DNA of 64,000 nucleotides from Chloroflexota bacterium (GTDB taxonomy: Bacteria; Chloroflexota; Dehalococcoidia; SM23-28-2; RBG-16-64-32): assembly GCA_029262695.1 (NCBI GenBank), contig JAJCYV010000020.1, positions 1 through 64,000 of the forward strand, in the 5' to 3' direction. The notes under the pieces are model-generated. The model saw only the letters and a list, made by a program, of their open reading frames with translations. It searched no databases and was not told the DNA's origin. The translations under genes and the position numbers were made by a program. This document shows positions 37,391 through 46,317 of the stretch, piece by piece (the first letter of the stretch is position 1; every line of letters begins with the position of its first letter).

Positions 37391-40300
37391 CTATTGCTGT
37401 GGAATGAGAACCTCAGCCCCGATGTCCGGGCAAGGCTCCTGCTGGATGTAGAACAGGCCTGCGTCGAACCTGAGAACCTTCAGGGAGTCGACGGGGTCGA
37501 GCGAACCACTGCAGTCAGCGTCTCCCCACTTCTCGTTCGTGCTCTGGGTGTCCCAGATCACGTCCAGAGAGGTACCCGGCGCCGGGCAGCTCGCGTTCTG
37601 AGGCACGCTCAGACCAGCGTCTGCACGGAGCATCTTGAGAGAGTCAACGGGGTTGACGTCGCTGTCGCAGTCGAGGTCGGCCCAGAGGTTCTGCTGGTTG
37701 GCCGGCGTCGGCGACGGAGTCGCAGGCGGCGGCGTCGGCGTGGGCGCGTTAACGATCTTGTCGAACGTCACTGTGCCTTCGGGGTCGTAGGCCGTGACGA
37801 TGACGTTGACCGGGCTAAGCAGGCTCTCTGTGATGTGGATCCAGGCCTGGCACTCACCGGTAACGATCGTAGGCGCCGTCAGGCCACCAAGGGCGATCGT
37901 GGTGTTCGCAGCAGTGGCGAACGTCGTCACGTCGGCCGTCTTCGTCGTCCAGGTGCCCAGGAGGGCAGCCGGGTCGCCGTTGACGTTCGGGAAGATGATG
38001 CCGTCCGACGAGTCGATGGTGAAGACCACCCGCTCACCCAGGACCGGGTGCAGGCTCGTGGTGCTGTTGCAGAAGCCATCGCGGTCGGTCACGTGGAAGA
38101 CGACGTAGTTGAACTGGGCGCTTTCGCCCGCCTCAATCGTCACTTCCTTGATGCCGCCCCAGACCCACGTGATCGTGACGTCGTTGCTCTCGATCGCGAA
38201 GTGCTTGCGCTTGTCGGGGTAGTCAACAGAAGCACCCAGGGTGCTCGAGCCAACCAGGTCGTCCTTTTCGCAGTAGTAACCGCTGAGGAGAACGATGTCG
38301 TGGTCAACCGGGCTGTTGGCGCTGCCTGCCGAACTTACACAGTCGGTGAAAGCGAGGTTCGCGTCACCGTTGATCCATGTCATGGCCTCACCGTGGTTGT
38401 CGGTGTAGACCTTGGTCATGTCGTAGCCACCGGTCGGTACACCGGAGCCGAGCGACGTGAGGCACGGGTCAGTGCCGCCGGGCAGGAACACGTGGGCACC
38501 TGTTGACGGACCGGCGCAGGACAGGATTTCGGCGCTGTTATCGGCCAGGCTGGTCCAGAACTGGTACTGACCGGCCCTGGCGCCCGGGGCGCCCCAGCTG
38601 TTCCACTGGTAGCCCTGCAGGTCGTTGTTGATTGGTGCAATCCACGGCTCGGCCGGGATGTGCGCAGTGTAGAAGAGGTTGCCGCTGCTGTAGATGCTGT
38701 CCTTGTCCGCCGGGCGGAGGAAGCCAGATCCACTGAGCGCGAAGCGCGCCAGCGCAGGCGGCATGTAAGCGTCAAAGGCGTTGATTACGCCGTTCGGGAA
38801 GATAACCTCACGGCAGCTGCCGCTTCCGACCAGGCAGGCGTTGCCAGCGACAACGTTCGGAGCCAGGCTATCGCCACACGGCGCAGCCGTGATGACGCCA
38901 TTCACATTGGTGTCCAGCCAGCTGAACGGACCGGACGCGCGCGGAGCGGCGTTACAGACGCTCTGGTTGGCCGGCGCGGCCGGAACGACACCAGCGATGT
39001 CGAAGTTCGGCCGTGACTCTTCGGCGAAGCCGGCAACCGTTGCCGGGTTGTTCAGGCTGTCGCCAACGCCGCCACCGGCCTTGAAGCGCCAGTCATCCGG
39101 GAAGATGCAGCGGTTCGCCGGCAGGAATTCGCCGTTAGCACCGACGCCGGAATCGCGCGCCGGGCAGTTGGTCGTCTCGACCCAGCCGCGTACGCGCAGG
39201 CGGGCCAGAACGTCGGCGGACACGTTAACGTCCGTCATCTCGGTGACGTCGGTCGACGAGTCAAGCGGGCTGTTCGGTGAGAACGCGCCGCTGTTGTGAC
39301 TGGCGCGTGTGCCCGGGACCAGCGTCAGCGTAGCGTCCTCAAACTTCATGTAGTAGATAACGAACGCCACCTGCTGGCTGACAGGAGTCGCGTTTGAGAG
39401 GTCGGGTGCCAGCAAGCCATTGGTAGCAGCGCTCCCGGCAAGCCCGTTTACGAGGGGACCTTCCACGACGTAAGCGATGATGTCGTTCTGCGCCTGGTCC
39501 TGGTTCTCAAAGATCACGCGGCTGATGCAGCCACTGTTGGCGTCAGTCACGCCGTCGTTGTTGACGTCCATGGGCTCAGGGTAGACCTGAACGATGGCGT
39601 CCCGGCCGGACTGGCTAACGTCGGTGAAGTTGTTCTGCAGAGCGGCCGTGAACGAGCCAGGGCCTGCCTGCACACTGTAGAGAACGTAGAACGGCTCCGG
39701 CTCCTGGGGGTCGCCCTGGGCGTAGGAGCAAACCAGGTCGCCGCTCGCGTCGACCGAGCCCCAGAAGTGCTCGACGATCGTGCGCTGACCAGCCCAGGCC
39801 AGCTGCGGCGTCTTCGACGTCGGCGGGCCGATGGTGTACGTGACACAGACGCGCTCATCCGCCGCGTCATCGATCGGCGGGCTGCGGAAGAGGTTGTCTT
39901 CCTCAGTCGTGATGTCGATGCAGATCGTGGCGTTCGGGCCACAGTCGGCGTTGGCAAATGTCGTCGCGACCGCGCCGTTGCTGTTAGGAACGAAGGTGAA
40001 GCCTACGCCCTTGTCGCTCGAGAGCACCGTAGCGCTCGCCGGGTTCGCGACACCGTTCGACAGCACAATCGTCGTGGCGCTCTGCGGGTCCTCCAACCGG
40101 ACGGAACCACAGTCGCCAGAGATCGTGTAGGTCTGCTCGGCTCCATCAACCGGACCGGCGTACGAGCCACCCGGGTTGGTGTTGTGGGCGCCGAGGGTGT
40201 AGTCGATGAAGGACTTCGCCGGCGCGTTGATGAACAGCTGCGGCGTCTGGATGAATATGGTCGCTTCCACGCCCAGGGTCAGACCGTCGAGGTCCGGGTT

Positions 40301-41821
40301 GGTGCAGAAGCCTGCGTCGACCGGGTCGGTGCTGCAGTCGCGGCTTGCCCAGTTCGCGAGACCGCTGGTGTTCGTGGCCAGCGTGTCACCGACAACACCG
40401 GCCGCCGCAACGATCTTCGTCTCGTCGATCGTGTTCCACTCCTTGACGAGCGGAAGCGGCACGACTACGTCGGTGCCGGGCGTGTCGGCGTCTTCTACGA
40501 CCTGACACGGCTGCGTCTCTTCGCAGTAGCCGTCCCAGTAGAAGGTGACGGGATTGCCCACGCCGTTGTCGTAGACGGCGGTGATGTTCTGCACGCCGGT
40601 GAAGCCGGTGCTCCAGCGCACGCAGGGCTCAGCGGCCGTTTGCGGGCCTGGCACCTCAGTGATCGAGACCGGCGTCGGCAGCGGCGAGCCGGCAACCGCC
40701 ACGATGTTCCAGGTGATGTTGGCGGCATCGGCGGCGTGGGTCAGGCTCGTGTTAATGATGCAAGCCTGGTGGAAAGAGCCGGTGGCGTCGTCGCTGTCGT
40801 CCTGCGGCACCAGAATGCCACAGGTGCCTGGCGCAGTTGCGCACCAGTCTTCCAGCTTGTCGCTGTCGGCGGTGCCGGCCGCGTCCTCAGTGGCCGCGTC
40901 GGCCTCGTCCAGGTGGCGGATCTCGCCAGCGGGAGATGTCAACGTCTTCGTCGCCACCACAGGGGCGATGTCGAAGTTGTTGAACGTAATCGCGGGGTCA
41001 TCAGAGTTGCCCACGTGCTTGGTATCCAGGGTCACCGTGCAGGTGCCCGAGACGCCGGTCCCGCCATCGATCGTCACGCTGACGAACGACGTGTCGACGA
41101 GGTCAGCGTCGGTAACGGTCGGACCCGCGGTCAGCAGACAACCGGCGGCGCCGGCAACCACAACGTCTCCTGCGGCGCAGTCGACATTATTGTTGATCGG
41201 ATTGCCGGTGTCACTCTCGCAGGTCACGCCATGCCCCAGCGTGAACTGGAAGGTGTGAGGCTGGCCGGGGAAGTTCGTCGCATTCGGGACGGTGACGGCC
41301 GAGTTGACGGTCACGTTCGCGATTGCGGACACGTCGCAGGTTGCCGAACCGGCGCCGTTGTCTGTCACTACGCAGCTGGCAGGCGGAGATATCAGCGTGC
41401 CGTCCGCCAGGAACCCGATCAGCACTGTGCTGGTCGCGATCGGACCCAATGCGTCTGTGCAAGTGACCACGTTGCCGGCACCGTTAGTGCACTCAGTAGC
41501 CTGTGGGCTCCCCCACGTGCCACTGGAGCCATTGGGCGTCGAGAATCCTTGCAGCTCGTCGTCGAAGTTGATGATGAGCTGAGTGTTGGTCGTAGTGCCA
41601 CCCACGGCGCCCGTCACCGTAACGGTGACTGTGTACAAGATTGGGTCGCCCTGGTTGATGGTCGCCCCTGCATTATCGTTTGCAGAAGCGGTTACCGTGG
41701 TGATATCCGCCCGGGCGGTTGTGCTCCAGGTGAACACGGCCGCCACGGCTATCACCGCAGCAAGGAACGCCAGCACAAGTACGAACTTGCCCTGGCGAGA
41801 CTTTGGCGCTGCTAGCGTCAT
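37391..41821 (-). CDS. giant secreted envelope protein with two C-terminal dockerin-like modules
   Basis: The 1476-residue protein has a signal peptide (14-37), a strong ribosome site (AAGGAGG) and a long, beta-rich, Thr/Asn/Asp-rich exterior with many cysteines. The N-terminal part (38-300) has repeated DUF11-like strands (INQGDPILYTVTVTVTG). Later parts have no family I recognise. A Pro/Thr linker (TPTPPPATPSPTPAN) precedes two dockerin-like modules: WADLDCDSDVNPVDSLKMLR and WGDADCSGSLDPVDSLKVLR. The size, SD strength and operon with a cohesin-like anchor suggest an abundant surface-layer or matrix protein. It would pair with the anchored cohesins. No enzymatic motif is visible. Confidence 0.8.
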   Translation of the reverse strand: MTLAAPKSRQGKFVLVLAFLAAVIAVAAVFTWSTTARADITTVTASANDNAGATINQGDPILYTVTVTVTGAVGGTTTNTQLIINFDDELQGFSTPNGSSGTWGSPQATECTNGAGNVVTCTDALGPIATSTVLIGFLADGTLISPPASCVVTDNGAGSATCDVSAIANVTVNSAVTVPNATNFPGQPHTFQFTLGHGVTCESDTGNPINNNVDCAAGDVVVAGAAGCLLTAGPTVTDADLVDTSFVSVTIDGGTGVSGTCTVTLDTKHVGNSDDPAITFNNFDIAPVVATKTLTSPAGEIRHLDEADAATEDAAGTADSDKLEDWCATAPGTCGILVPQDDSDDATGSFHQACIINTSLTHAADAANITWNIVAVAGSPLPTPVSITEVPGPQTAAEPCVRWSTGFTGVQNITAVYDNGVGNPVTFYWDGYCEETQPCQVVEDADTPGTDVVVPLPLVKEWNTIDETKIVAAAGVVGDTLATNTSGLANWASRDCSTDPVDAGFCTNPDLDGLTLGVEATIFIQTPQLFINAPAKSFIDYTLGAHNTNPGGSYAGPVDGAEQTYTISGDCGSVRLEDPQSATTIVLSNGVANPASATVLSSDKGVGFTFVPNSNGAVATTFANADCGPNATICIDITTEEDNLFRSPPIDDAADERVCVTYTIGPPTSKTPQLAWAGQRTIVEHFWGSVDASGDLVCSYAQGDPQEPEPFYVLYSVQAGPGSFTAALQNNFTDVSQSGRDAIVQVYPEPMDVNNDGVTDANSGCISRVIFENQDQAQNDIIAYVVEGPLVNGLAGSAATNGLLAPDLSNATPVSQQVAFVIYYMKFEDATLTLVPGTRASHNSGAFSPNSPLDSSTDVTEMTDVNVSADVLARLRVRGWVETTNCPARDSGVGANGEFLPANRCIFPDDWRFKAGGGVGDSLNNPATVAGFAEESRPNFDIAGVVPAAPANQSVCNAAPRASGPFSWLDTNVNGVITAAPCGDSLAPNVVAGNACLVGSGSCREVIFPNGVINAFDAYMPPALARFALSGSGFLRPADKDSIYSSGNLFYTAHIPAEPWIAPINNDLQGYQWNSWGAPGARAGQYQFWTSLADNSAEILSCAGPSTGAHVFLPGGTDPCLTSLGSGVPTGGYDMTKVYTDNHGEAMTWINGDANLAFTDCVSSAGSANSPVDHDIVLLSGYYCEKDDLVGSSTLGASVDYPDKRKHFAIESNDVTITWVWGGIKEVTIEAGESAQFNYVVFHVTDRDGFCNSTTSLHPVLGERVVFTIDSSDGIIFPNVNGDPAALLGTWTTKTADVTTFATAANTTIALGGLTAPTIVTGECQAWIHITESLLSPVNVIVTAYDPEGTVTFDKIVNAPTPTPPPATPSPTPANQQNLWADLDCDSDVNPVDSLKMLRADAGLSVPQNASCPAPGTSLDVIWDTQSTNEKWGDADCSGSLDPVDSLKVLRFDAGLFYIQQEPCPDIGAEVLIPQQ

Positions 41822-41891
41822 TTCAGCCTCCTTATTTGGATTGCGTTTCCGTTTCTCTTACTTTGCTTCATTAATGTACATACAGTTCGCG

Positions 41892-41921
41892 AATCTACTA
41901 TTGGAGAAGACTCAACGTCAA
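41892..41921 (-). promoter_or_regulatory. putative promoter of the giant envelope protein operon
   Basis: On the minus strand TTGACG (41916-41921) is followed after 18 bp by TAGATT (41892-41897). The ATG lies about 70 bp further. This is the best sigma70-type match in the leader. Confidence 0.5.
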
Positions 41922-41939
41922 CCCCCTCAACGCATACAC

Positions 41940-42548
41940 TGACTCTCCTTCTCATGCGAAAGGTATAGTTCATATCAAGCTTGAAAACGCGCCCGGAGCG
42001 GCAAAGGTTACCTGACTTCGCCTCATTTTTCACAATAGACAGCAGAAATATGCCGCCACCACGCGACGGGAGCCGCCGACCACGCCATCTTCCCACGCCA
42101 CCGACGGCCCCCGCGAAGCCCTGTTCCGGCGCCGATTTGCCGGCCTCCGGAGCCCCTCCCGCCGGGCCCGCCCAACCCTCCGAAACGGCCCGGCCCCAAA
42201 AATACCCCCGCCCGAGGGCCGGGCCACCAAAAACGGTCGGCCTGAAGCCGGTGGTCTCTCCAAAAATGCCTCGCGCACACACCCAAAAACGCCGTCGCGC
42301 GCCCCGAATCCGTGCTAATGTTAGGCTGCCCCGGGGCCCAAATCCGTGCCCGGCCTTCGTTGCGCTCCTAACCTTAGCACGCTATTTGTGCGTGGCCAGG
42401 CTCGCGCTCCCCCTCGCCTCCTCCTCCGCTGCGCCCACCCTCCACCCGACACCCCCGGCCGGCTCCTGTAACATTGCAGGTAAGCCTAACGTTAACGAGT
42501 ATAAAGGGTGTCTTGCCAGTACCGGCCGCCCTCTACCGTATCTGAGAT
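41940..42548. other. long divergent intergenic region with phased A-tracts and an inverted repeat
   Basis: I see no credible gene in this stretch between the giant envelope gene and the plus-strand repeat protein. It is pyrimidine-skewed on the plus strand. Four A5 tracts start at 42198, 42229, 42262 and 42285, spaced near whole helical turns (31, 33, 23 bp). A 15-bp inverted repeat with one mismatch lies at 42311-42325 and 42367-42381 (GTGCTAATGTTAGG / CCTAACCTTAGCAC plus one outer pair) around a 41-base loop. TAACGTTAACGAGTATAAAG near 42487 may belong to the rightward promoter. Confidence 0.55.
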
Positions 42549-44207
42549 ATGCCTGACAAGCTGATTGCGCGCCGCGGCCCTCAGGGTGAGTGGGTGTGGG
42601 AAGAGCGCCCCTCCTCCGCTGCGGAAGATGCTGCTGCCCGCTCCTGGAGCGCCTCTTCGAGCGCTCAGAGCCGCCTCAGGCTGCCTCGCCCGCGCCTGCC
42701 GAGCGTTTCCCTGCCCCGATTGCGCCTGCCGTCCGTCTCGCTGCCGCGTCTCAGGCTACCCAACCTCTTACATCCTCGACCGAAGACAGGGCGGCCGCGT
42801 CCAGCGAACCGGCCCACTCAGCGGCCGCAGCCGGCGATGGTGCACCCCCCGACGCAGAAATCTCCGCCTCCCCTGCCTGGCCGAACCCGCGTCCGGCTGC
42901 CATCGCTCAGGCTGCCGCAGCTCAGACTGCCGCGCCTGCGGCTGCCTGGCCTCTCGCGGCCTCAGCTCAAGGTGCCGCAGGCACCCGGCGCCCCTTCGCT
43001 CTCGTTGCCACGGCCACGGCGGCTGCGGCCGACCCTTCCGGCCATCGGCGTCCCGTCACCCTGGCCGGCGCTCGGACGCTTCTTCAACCGCGTTGCATCG
43101 CGCGACTTCTGGGCCCCCGCCCGCAGTGACACGACCGGGACCGGGCGTGACTACACCCGCTTCGGAGTACTCCTGGGCGGCTTCTCCCTCATGGCGCTGG
43201 CGATGCTTGGCGTCGTGCTCATCGCCGTGCTGCTCTCCGGAGACGACTCTCAGGCGCCCGGCCCAGCGTCCGACTCGCCCTCACCTTCGCCGTCACTCTC
43301 GCCGACACCCTCGCCGACCACGCGGACGACGACCCCAACGCCGCCTATCGGCCTGACCGACAGACCATGGATCGATGCTCAACTACTACAGGACAATCCG
43401 CTAGCCGCGGCGGACATCCTCTGGGACACGGCCCAGGCCACCGACGCAGATGAGCTTGGTTGGGCGGCCAACCACATCAGGCAAGCCGTTGCCAACGGGG
43501 GCTCGTTGGACGATGGTAGCCTCTGTCCGATCCTTGACCGTTACAACGCCGACTACTCGACCGGACAGGCCGGAGACCCTGCCTGCAGCGGCGCGCTCGT
43601 GGCGCCTCCACCGCAGGGCGATGTCTCGCTCGGAATCTGGGCCAACGAGTTGAACGCCTGGTGGTTCGGTGAGCTGCCGGACGGCGCTGCAACATACCGT
43701 GAAGGCGACGACGCTCCGTTCCTGCTCACCTGGGCCGCTGAGCCGGGCGCAGAGTACACCGTGGAGATCACCTACGCCTGTGGCGTCGACGGTGTGCCCG
43801 CCATCGATATCCTCTCCGGGGTGCAGCCGGCAGACACAGAGATCTTCGATGCTGAATGGGGCCCGGGCGGCAATGTGCCGGAGGCGGCAGTGCTCCTGCC
43901 TGACACGCCCGATCTCACCATCGACGACGGCAGCGTGCGCCTTCTTTATATGTACGGAGGCGACTTCCTCTTGCTGCCTGAAGGGCCGGACCCGGCGGAG
44001 GGTTGCCAAGATGAGAGGACGATCACCGTCCCAGTCCGCGCGGACGCCGGCGAGATGATCCTGATGGGTAGCGTCCAGCTTGCCCATTCCGGCGATCATG
44101 ACGGCCAGGGGGCCGCGGACGCCACCGCCGTCATCAGCCTGAGCGCCTCGGTCGGCACAGTGGGCACGGCAGACGCCGGGATCGAGCCCGGCGTCATCGC
44201 CCCCTGA
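42549..44207 (+). CDS. membrane protein with cytoplasmic LRLP repeats and extracellular domain
   Basis: This 552-residue protein starts MPDKLIARRGPQGEWVWEE. Residues 42-72 and 112-165 hold Leu-Arg-Leu-Pro repeats, including two exact copies of SVSLPRLRLP and the run RLPSLRLPQLRLPRLRLPG. They give a strongly basic, proline-rich region without acidic residues. One membrane span (about 207-231) follows, then a Ser/Pro/Thr linker (PSPSPSLSPTPSPTTRTTT), and an outside domain of about 290 residues with several cysteines (YACGVDG). Topology is therefore N-in, C-out. I do not recognise the outer domain. All three forward frames are open through the repeats, but only this frame continues into the membrane span and domain. 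Confidence 0.72.
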   Translation: MPDKLIARRGPQGEWVWEERPSSAAEDAAARSWSASSSAQSRLRLPRPRLPSVSLPRLRLPSVSLPRLRLPNLLHPRPKTGRPRPANRPTQRPQPAMVHPPTQKSPPPLPGRTRVRLPSLRLPQLRLPRLRLPGLSRPQLKVPQAPGAPSLSLPRPRRLRPTLPAIGVPSPWPALGRFFNRVASRDFWAPARSDTTGTGRDYTRFGVLLGGFSLMALAMLGVVLIAVLLSGDDSQAPGPASDSPSPSPSLSPTPSPTTRTTTPTPPIGLTDRPWIDAQLLQDNPLAAADILWDTAQATDADELGWAANHIRQAVANGGSLDDGSLCPILDRYNADYSTGQAGDPACSGALVAPPPQGDVSLGIWANELNAWWFGELPDGAATYREGDDAPFLLTWAAEPGAEYTVEITYACGVDGVPAIDILSGVQPADTEIFDAEWGPGGNVPEAAVLLPDTPDLTIDDGSVRLLYMYGGDFLLLPEGPDPAEGCQDERTITVPVRADAGEMILMGSVQLAHSGDHDGQGAADATAVISLSASVGTVGTADAGIEPGVIAP

Positions 44208-44328
44208 TCGACACTCCGCCGACGGACGTGCAGTTCCAGTCGGCTAGAGGGCCACTCTTGAGCGCGAGGTGCTGGGCGAGACGCATGTCTAGCGGCGCTC
44301 TTGTGCTCTCCCAGAGCTGTTCGCCGGC

Positions 44329-44499
44329 CTACGAGTGGAGAGACTGTGCGCGAGCGCCGATGTCGGCCTTCTGGTCGCAGTCGTGCAGCAGAGCCCGCAT
44401 TAGCATTTGCTGGATTTGATTGAGGGTCGGCCTATCTCCGGCGCTGCGGTTGAGCACCTCGGTGAAAAGCTCATCAGTAGTCCATTTGTTCAGTGTCAA
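44329..44499 (-). CDS. small protein of unknown function in zinc-protein operon
   Basis: A 56-residue reading from a TTG at 44497-44499, with GGAGG just upstream, gives TLNKWTTDELFTEVLNRSAG, then a hydrophilic helix with NQIQQMLMRALLHDCDQK. The composition looks protein-like and the gene follows the two small zinc-motif ORFs on the same strand. No family is recognised. The spacing between SD and TTG is short, so the start is uncertain. Confidence 0.4.
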   Translation of the reverse strand: MTLNKWTTDELFTEVLNRSAGDRPTLNQIQQMLMRALLHDCDQKADIGARAQSLHS

Positions 44500-44537
44500 A
44501 GTTCCTCCATTTTCTTTGCTGTTAAGAGTGTCGCGTA

Positions 44538-44762
44538 CTAGCCCTTGAGGCTGGATCTCGGCCCCGCCGGGCCAACCCAAGGAGACTGTCCCCGCCTGAA
44601 CCCGTTGAGGAAGTCCCGTCGGTCGCCACAATGCTGGCAGGTGCCCTCACTGCTGGGGCCATTCTGCTTTTCGATCAACCAGTGATGCGGGTGAAGACTG
44701 ACGCCAAGGCTTCCGTCCGCAGGGAGACTGCCTGATGGAACGGAGGCCGGTTGCTCATTCAC
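44538..44762 (-). CDS. small zinc-finger-like protein
   Basis: The 74-residue product (GTG at 44760-44762) contains HPHHWLIEKQNGPSSEGTC followed by QHCGDRRDFLNGF. The H..HHW...G.SxGxC..CG..R.F.N pattern is that of small treble-clef or zinc-knuckle proteins found in actinobacterial and chloroflexal genomes. Its start overlaps the stop of the upstream zinc-ribbon reading by eight bases, suggesting coupling. The function is unknown; it may bind nucleic acid. Confidence 0.55.
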   Translation of the reverse strand: MNEQPASVPSGSLPADGSLGVSLHPHHWLIEKQNGPSSEGTCQHCGDRRDFLNGFRRGQSPWVGPAGPRSSLKG

Positions 44763-44985
44763 GCTTCCGGCCTATGGCGTCCCCAACGGTCAGTGCGACG
44801 CGTTCGCCCAAATGCCGGGAGTCGGCCTGGCCGGTGATTCGTGCGACATCTCGCGCTTTCCGGCAGGTTCGACACCGGACCGGTTGGTCGAATCCCAACT
44901 CATGGCATAGCGCTTGTTCTGCGACGGTGAACTCAAAAGGATGGATACAGTCCGGGCACGGGAGGGTCTTCTCGTAGTACGTGAT
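44755..44985 (-). CDS. zinc-ribbon protein lacking a standard start codon
   Basis: A minus-strand frame, open from 44991, encodes YYEKTLPCPDCIHPFEF, then TVAEQALCHELGFDQPVRC and RTCRKARDVARI. This is the four-cysteine CxxC...CxxC zinc-ribbon pattern of PF13451-like proteins, whose members normally begin M-x-x-x-D-K-T-L-x-C. An in-frame TGA lies at 44992-44994 and no ATG, GTG or TTG exists before the first CxxC. An ATC at 44983-44985 sits nine bases after GGAG and is the best candidate start. Either a rare start is used, or the gene is a damaged copy. The domain call is good and its expression is uncertain. Confidence 0.5.
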   Translation of the reverse strand: MTYYEKTLPCPDCIHPFEFTVAEQALCHELGFDQPVRCRTCRKARDVARITGQADSRHLGERVALTVGDAIGRKRE

Positions 44986-45133
44986 AGTGACTCACTCCGA
45001 TCTGAGGATTTGGATCGGCCGGGGTCACACGAGCCAGAGATCGCAAGGCTAAAGCCTGCGGGGCCCAAACGTCCTGTTCTGGAAAGCATCATACCACGAT
45101 CTTCGGCGGTCGCGGCTCGAACACTCCTTGTGG

Positions 45134-45179
45134 CTCCGATCGGTCGACCGGCGAGCCGCGCCGGGCCGACCGATCGGAG
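45134..45179. repeat. long intergenic hairpin
   Basis: Perfect 13-bp arms CTCCGATCGGTCG (45134-45146) and CGACCGATCGGAG (45167-45179) enclose a 20-base loop that itself can pair CCGGC with GCCGG. No T-run follows. It lies between the small zinc-protein operon and the first tRNA-Arg relic. Confidence 0.65.
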
Positions 45180-45210
45180 GGCGGCAGATTCGTATCTGAG
45201 CCAGGGATAG

Positions 45211-45280
45211 ACTGGCGCCCCCGACAGGACTCGCCCCGACGCGCGGGCGTCCGCCGGAACCCGTGCATCCGGCTCCGGAG
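45211..45280 (-). other. tRNA-Arg 3'-half relic 1 with T-loop insertion
   Basis: Compared with the intact tRNA at 47274-47349, bases 45211-45233 match the CCA end, acceptor and T-arm (22 of 23). A GC-rich insert of about 24 bases interrupts the T-loop, then the match resumes through the variable and anticodon arms to about 45280. The 5' half is missing. Confidence 0.6.
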
Positions 45281-45441
45281 ATAGGTATACCCATGCGGCT
45301 TAGCGACCCGGCTGTAGCATCAACAACTCGGCTGAGTTCGAGTACTGTCTGCACCAGGTCTCTGAAGTGACGTACGATTGGCCGGAGCCCGCTCCAACAG
45401 GGACAGTACGGCCTCCGCGCCTGCTGAAAGGCGGAAACAAA

Positions 45442-46317
45442 GTGACAACATCGATCACATTGACTGGCACCGGTGTCCCGCACCCGGCGGCAGGACGAGC
45501 GGGAGCGGGTGTGCTCATTCGCTGCGGCGACCTCGCGCTCCAGTTCGATGCAGGCCGTGCAACGACCATGCGCCTGGTTGAAGCCGGAATCGAGCCGGTC
45601 CACCTCAGCGCTGTCTTCATCACCCACGTTCATAGCGATCACGTTAGCGGTCTTCCGGACCTCGCCATGACACACTGGATCCAGACACAGCTTCGCCCGG
45701 CCGCACCCCTGCCGGTCGTCGCGCCTGATGGGGTTACGGCGAAATTCGTTGAGCGCATGTTCGACGTCTATGAAGACGACATCGCCTCGCGCATGGTTCA
45801 TGTGCAGAAGGAGCCGCCGCGCGTCGATCTTCGGACTTTCGTGGCGTCTTCCAGCGCCACGATCGTGTGGAAGAGCGATGACGACGCTGTAACCGTGTCG
45901 GCGGTCGCTGTGCACTACGAACCGGTCCCTGATGCTGTAGCGTATCGCGTCGATACTCCCGATGGCTCTGTAGTGATCTCCGGCGACACACGTGTGTGTG
46001 AAGAGGTCGAGCAACTCTGTAAGGGTGCCAGCCTGCTGGTGCATGAGGTCGCGCGGACGCAGGCGATGAAGGATCGCATCGCCGGCACCGTATTCGAGCA
46101 TGTCTTCTCCTACCGTGCAGACTCGATCCTGCTCGGGAAGTCAGCCCAACGCGTGGGAGTGCCGCACGTCTTGCTGACCCACCTGATACCCCCGCCGGAT
46201 GGCGCTGAGGCGGAGGCGGCGTTCGAAAGGGACCTCCGCGACGGCGGCTACACGGGTACTGTGACGGTTGGACGCGACTTGCTCACCGTTGAGCTTCCCG
46301 AAGGGAGCCAGGCATGA
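45442..46317 (+). CDS. MBL-fold metallohydrolase (RNase Z/arylsulfatase-like)
   Basis: From the GTG at 45442 (AAAGGCGG upstream) the protein is 291 residues. The metallo-beta-lactamase motif THVHSDHVSGL gives His62, His64, Asp66 and His67. Further metal ligands are expected in VVISGDTRVC, LVHEVA and LLTHLIPP. The start TLTGTGVPHPAAGRAGAGVL fits the tRNase Z-like/arylsulfatase branch. It overlaps the next gene by four bases (ATGA), so the two act together, possibly on a phenolic or ester substrate. The pair is bounded by tRNA-derived relics, hinting at acquisition as an islet. Confidence 0.85.
   Translation: MTTSITLTGTGVPHPAAGRAGAGVLIRCGDLALQFDAGRATTMRLVEAGIEPVHLSAVFITHVHSDHVSGLPDLAMTHWIQTQLRPAAPLPVVAPDGVTAKFVERMFDVYEDDIASRMVHVQKEPPRVDLRTFVASSSATIVWKSDDDAVTVSAVAVHYEPVPDAVAYRVDTPDGSVVISGDTRVCEEVEQLCKGASLLVHEVARTQAMKDRIAGTVFEHVFSYRADSILLGKSAQRVGVPHVLLTHLIPPPDGAEAEAAFERDLRDGGYTGTVTVGRDLLTVELPEGSQA

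Noticed and set aside
39767-41815. 682-residue plus-strand reading over the giant envelope gene
   Set aside because: Antisense to a gene with signal peptide, strong ribosome site and docking modules.
42590-43129. Second forward frame in the LRLP repeat region, Ala/Pro-rich
   Set aside because: It has no membrane span or outer domain and ends early; the repeats and continuity favour the frame starting at 42549.
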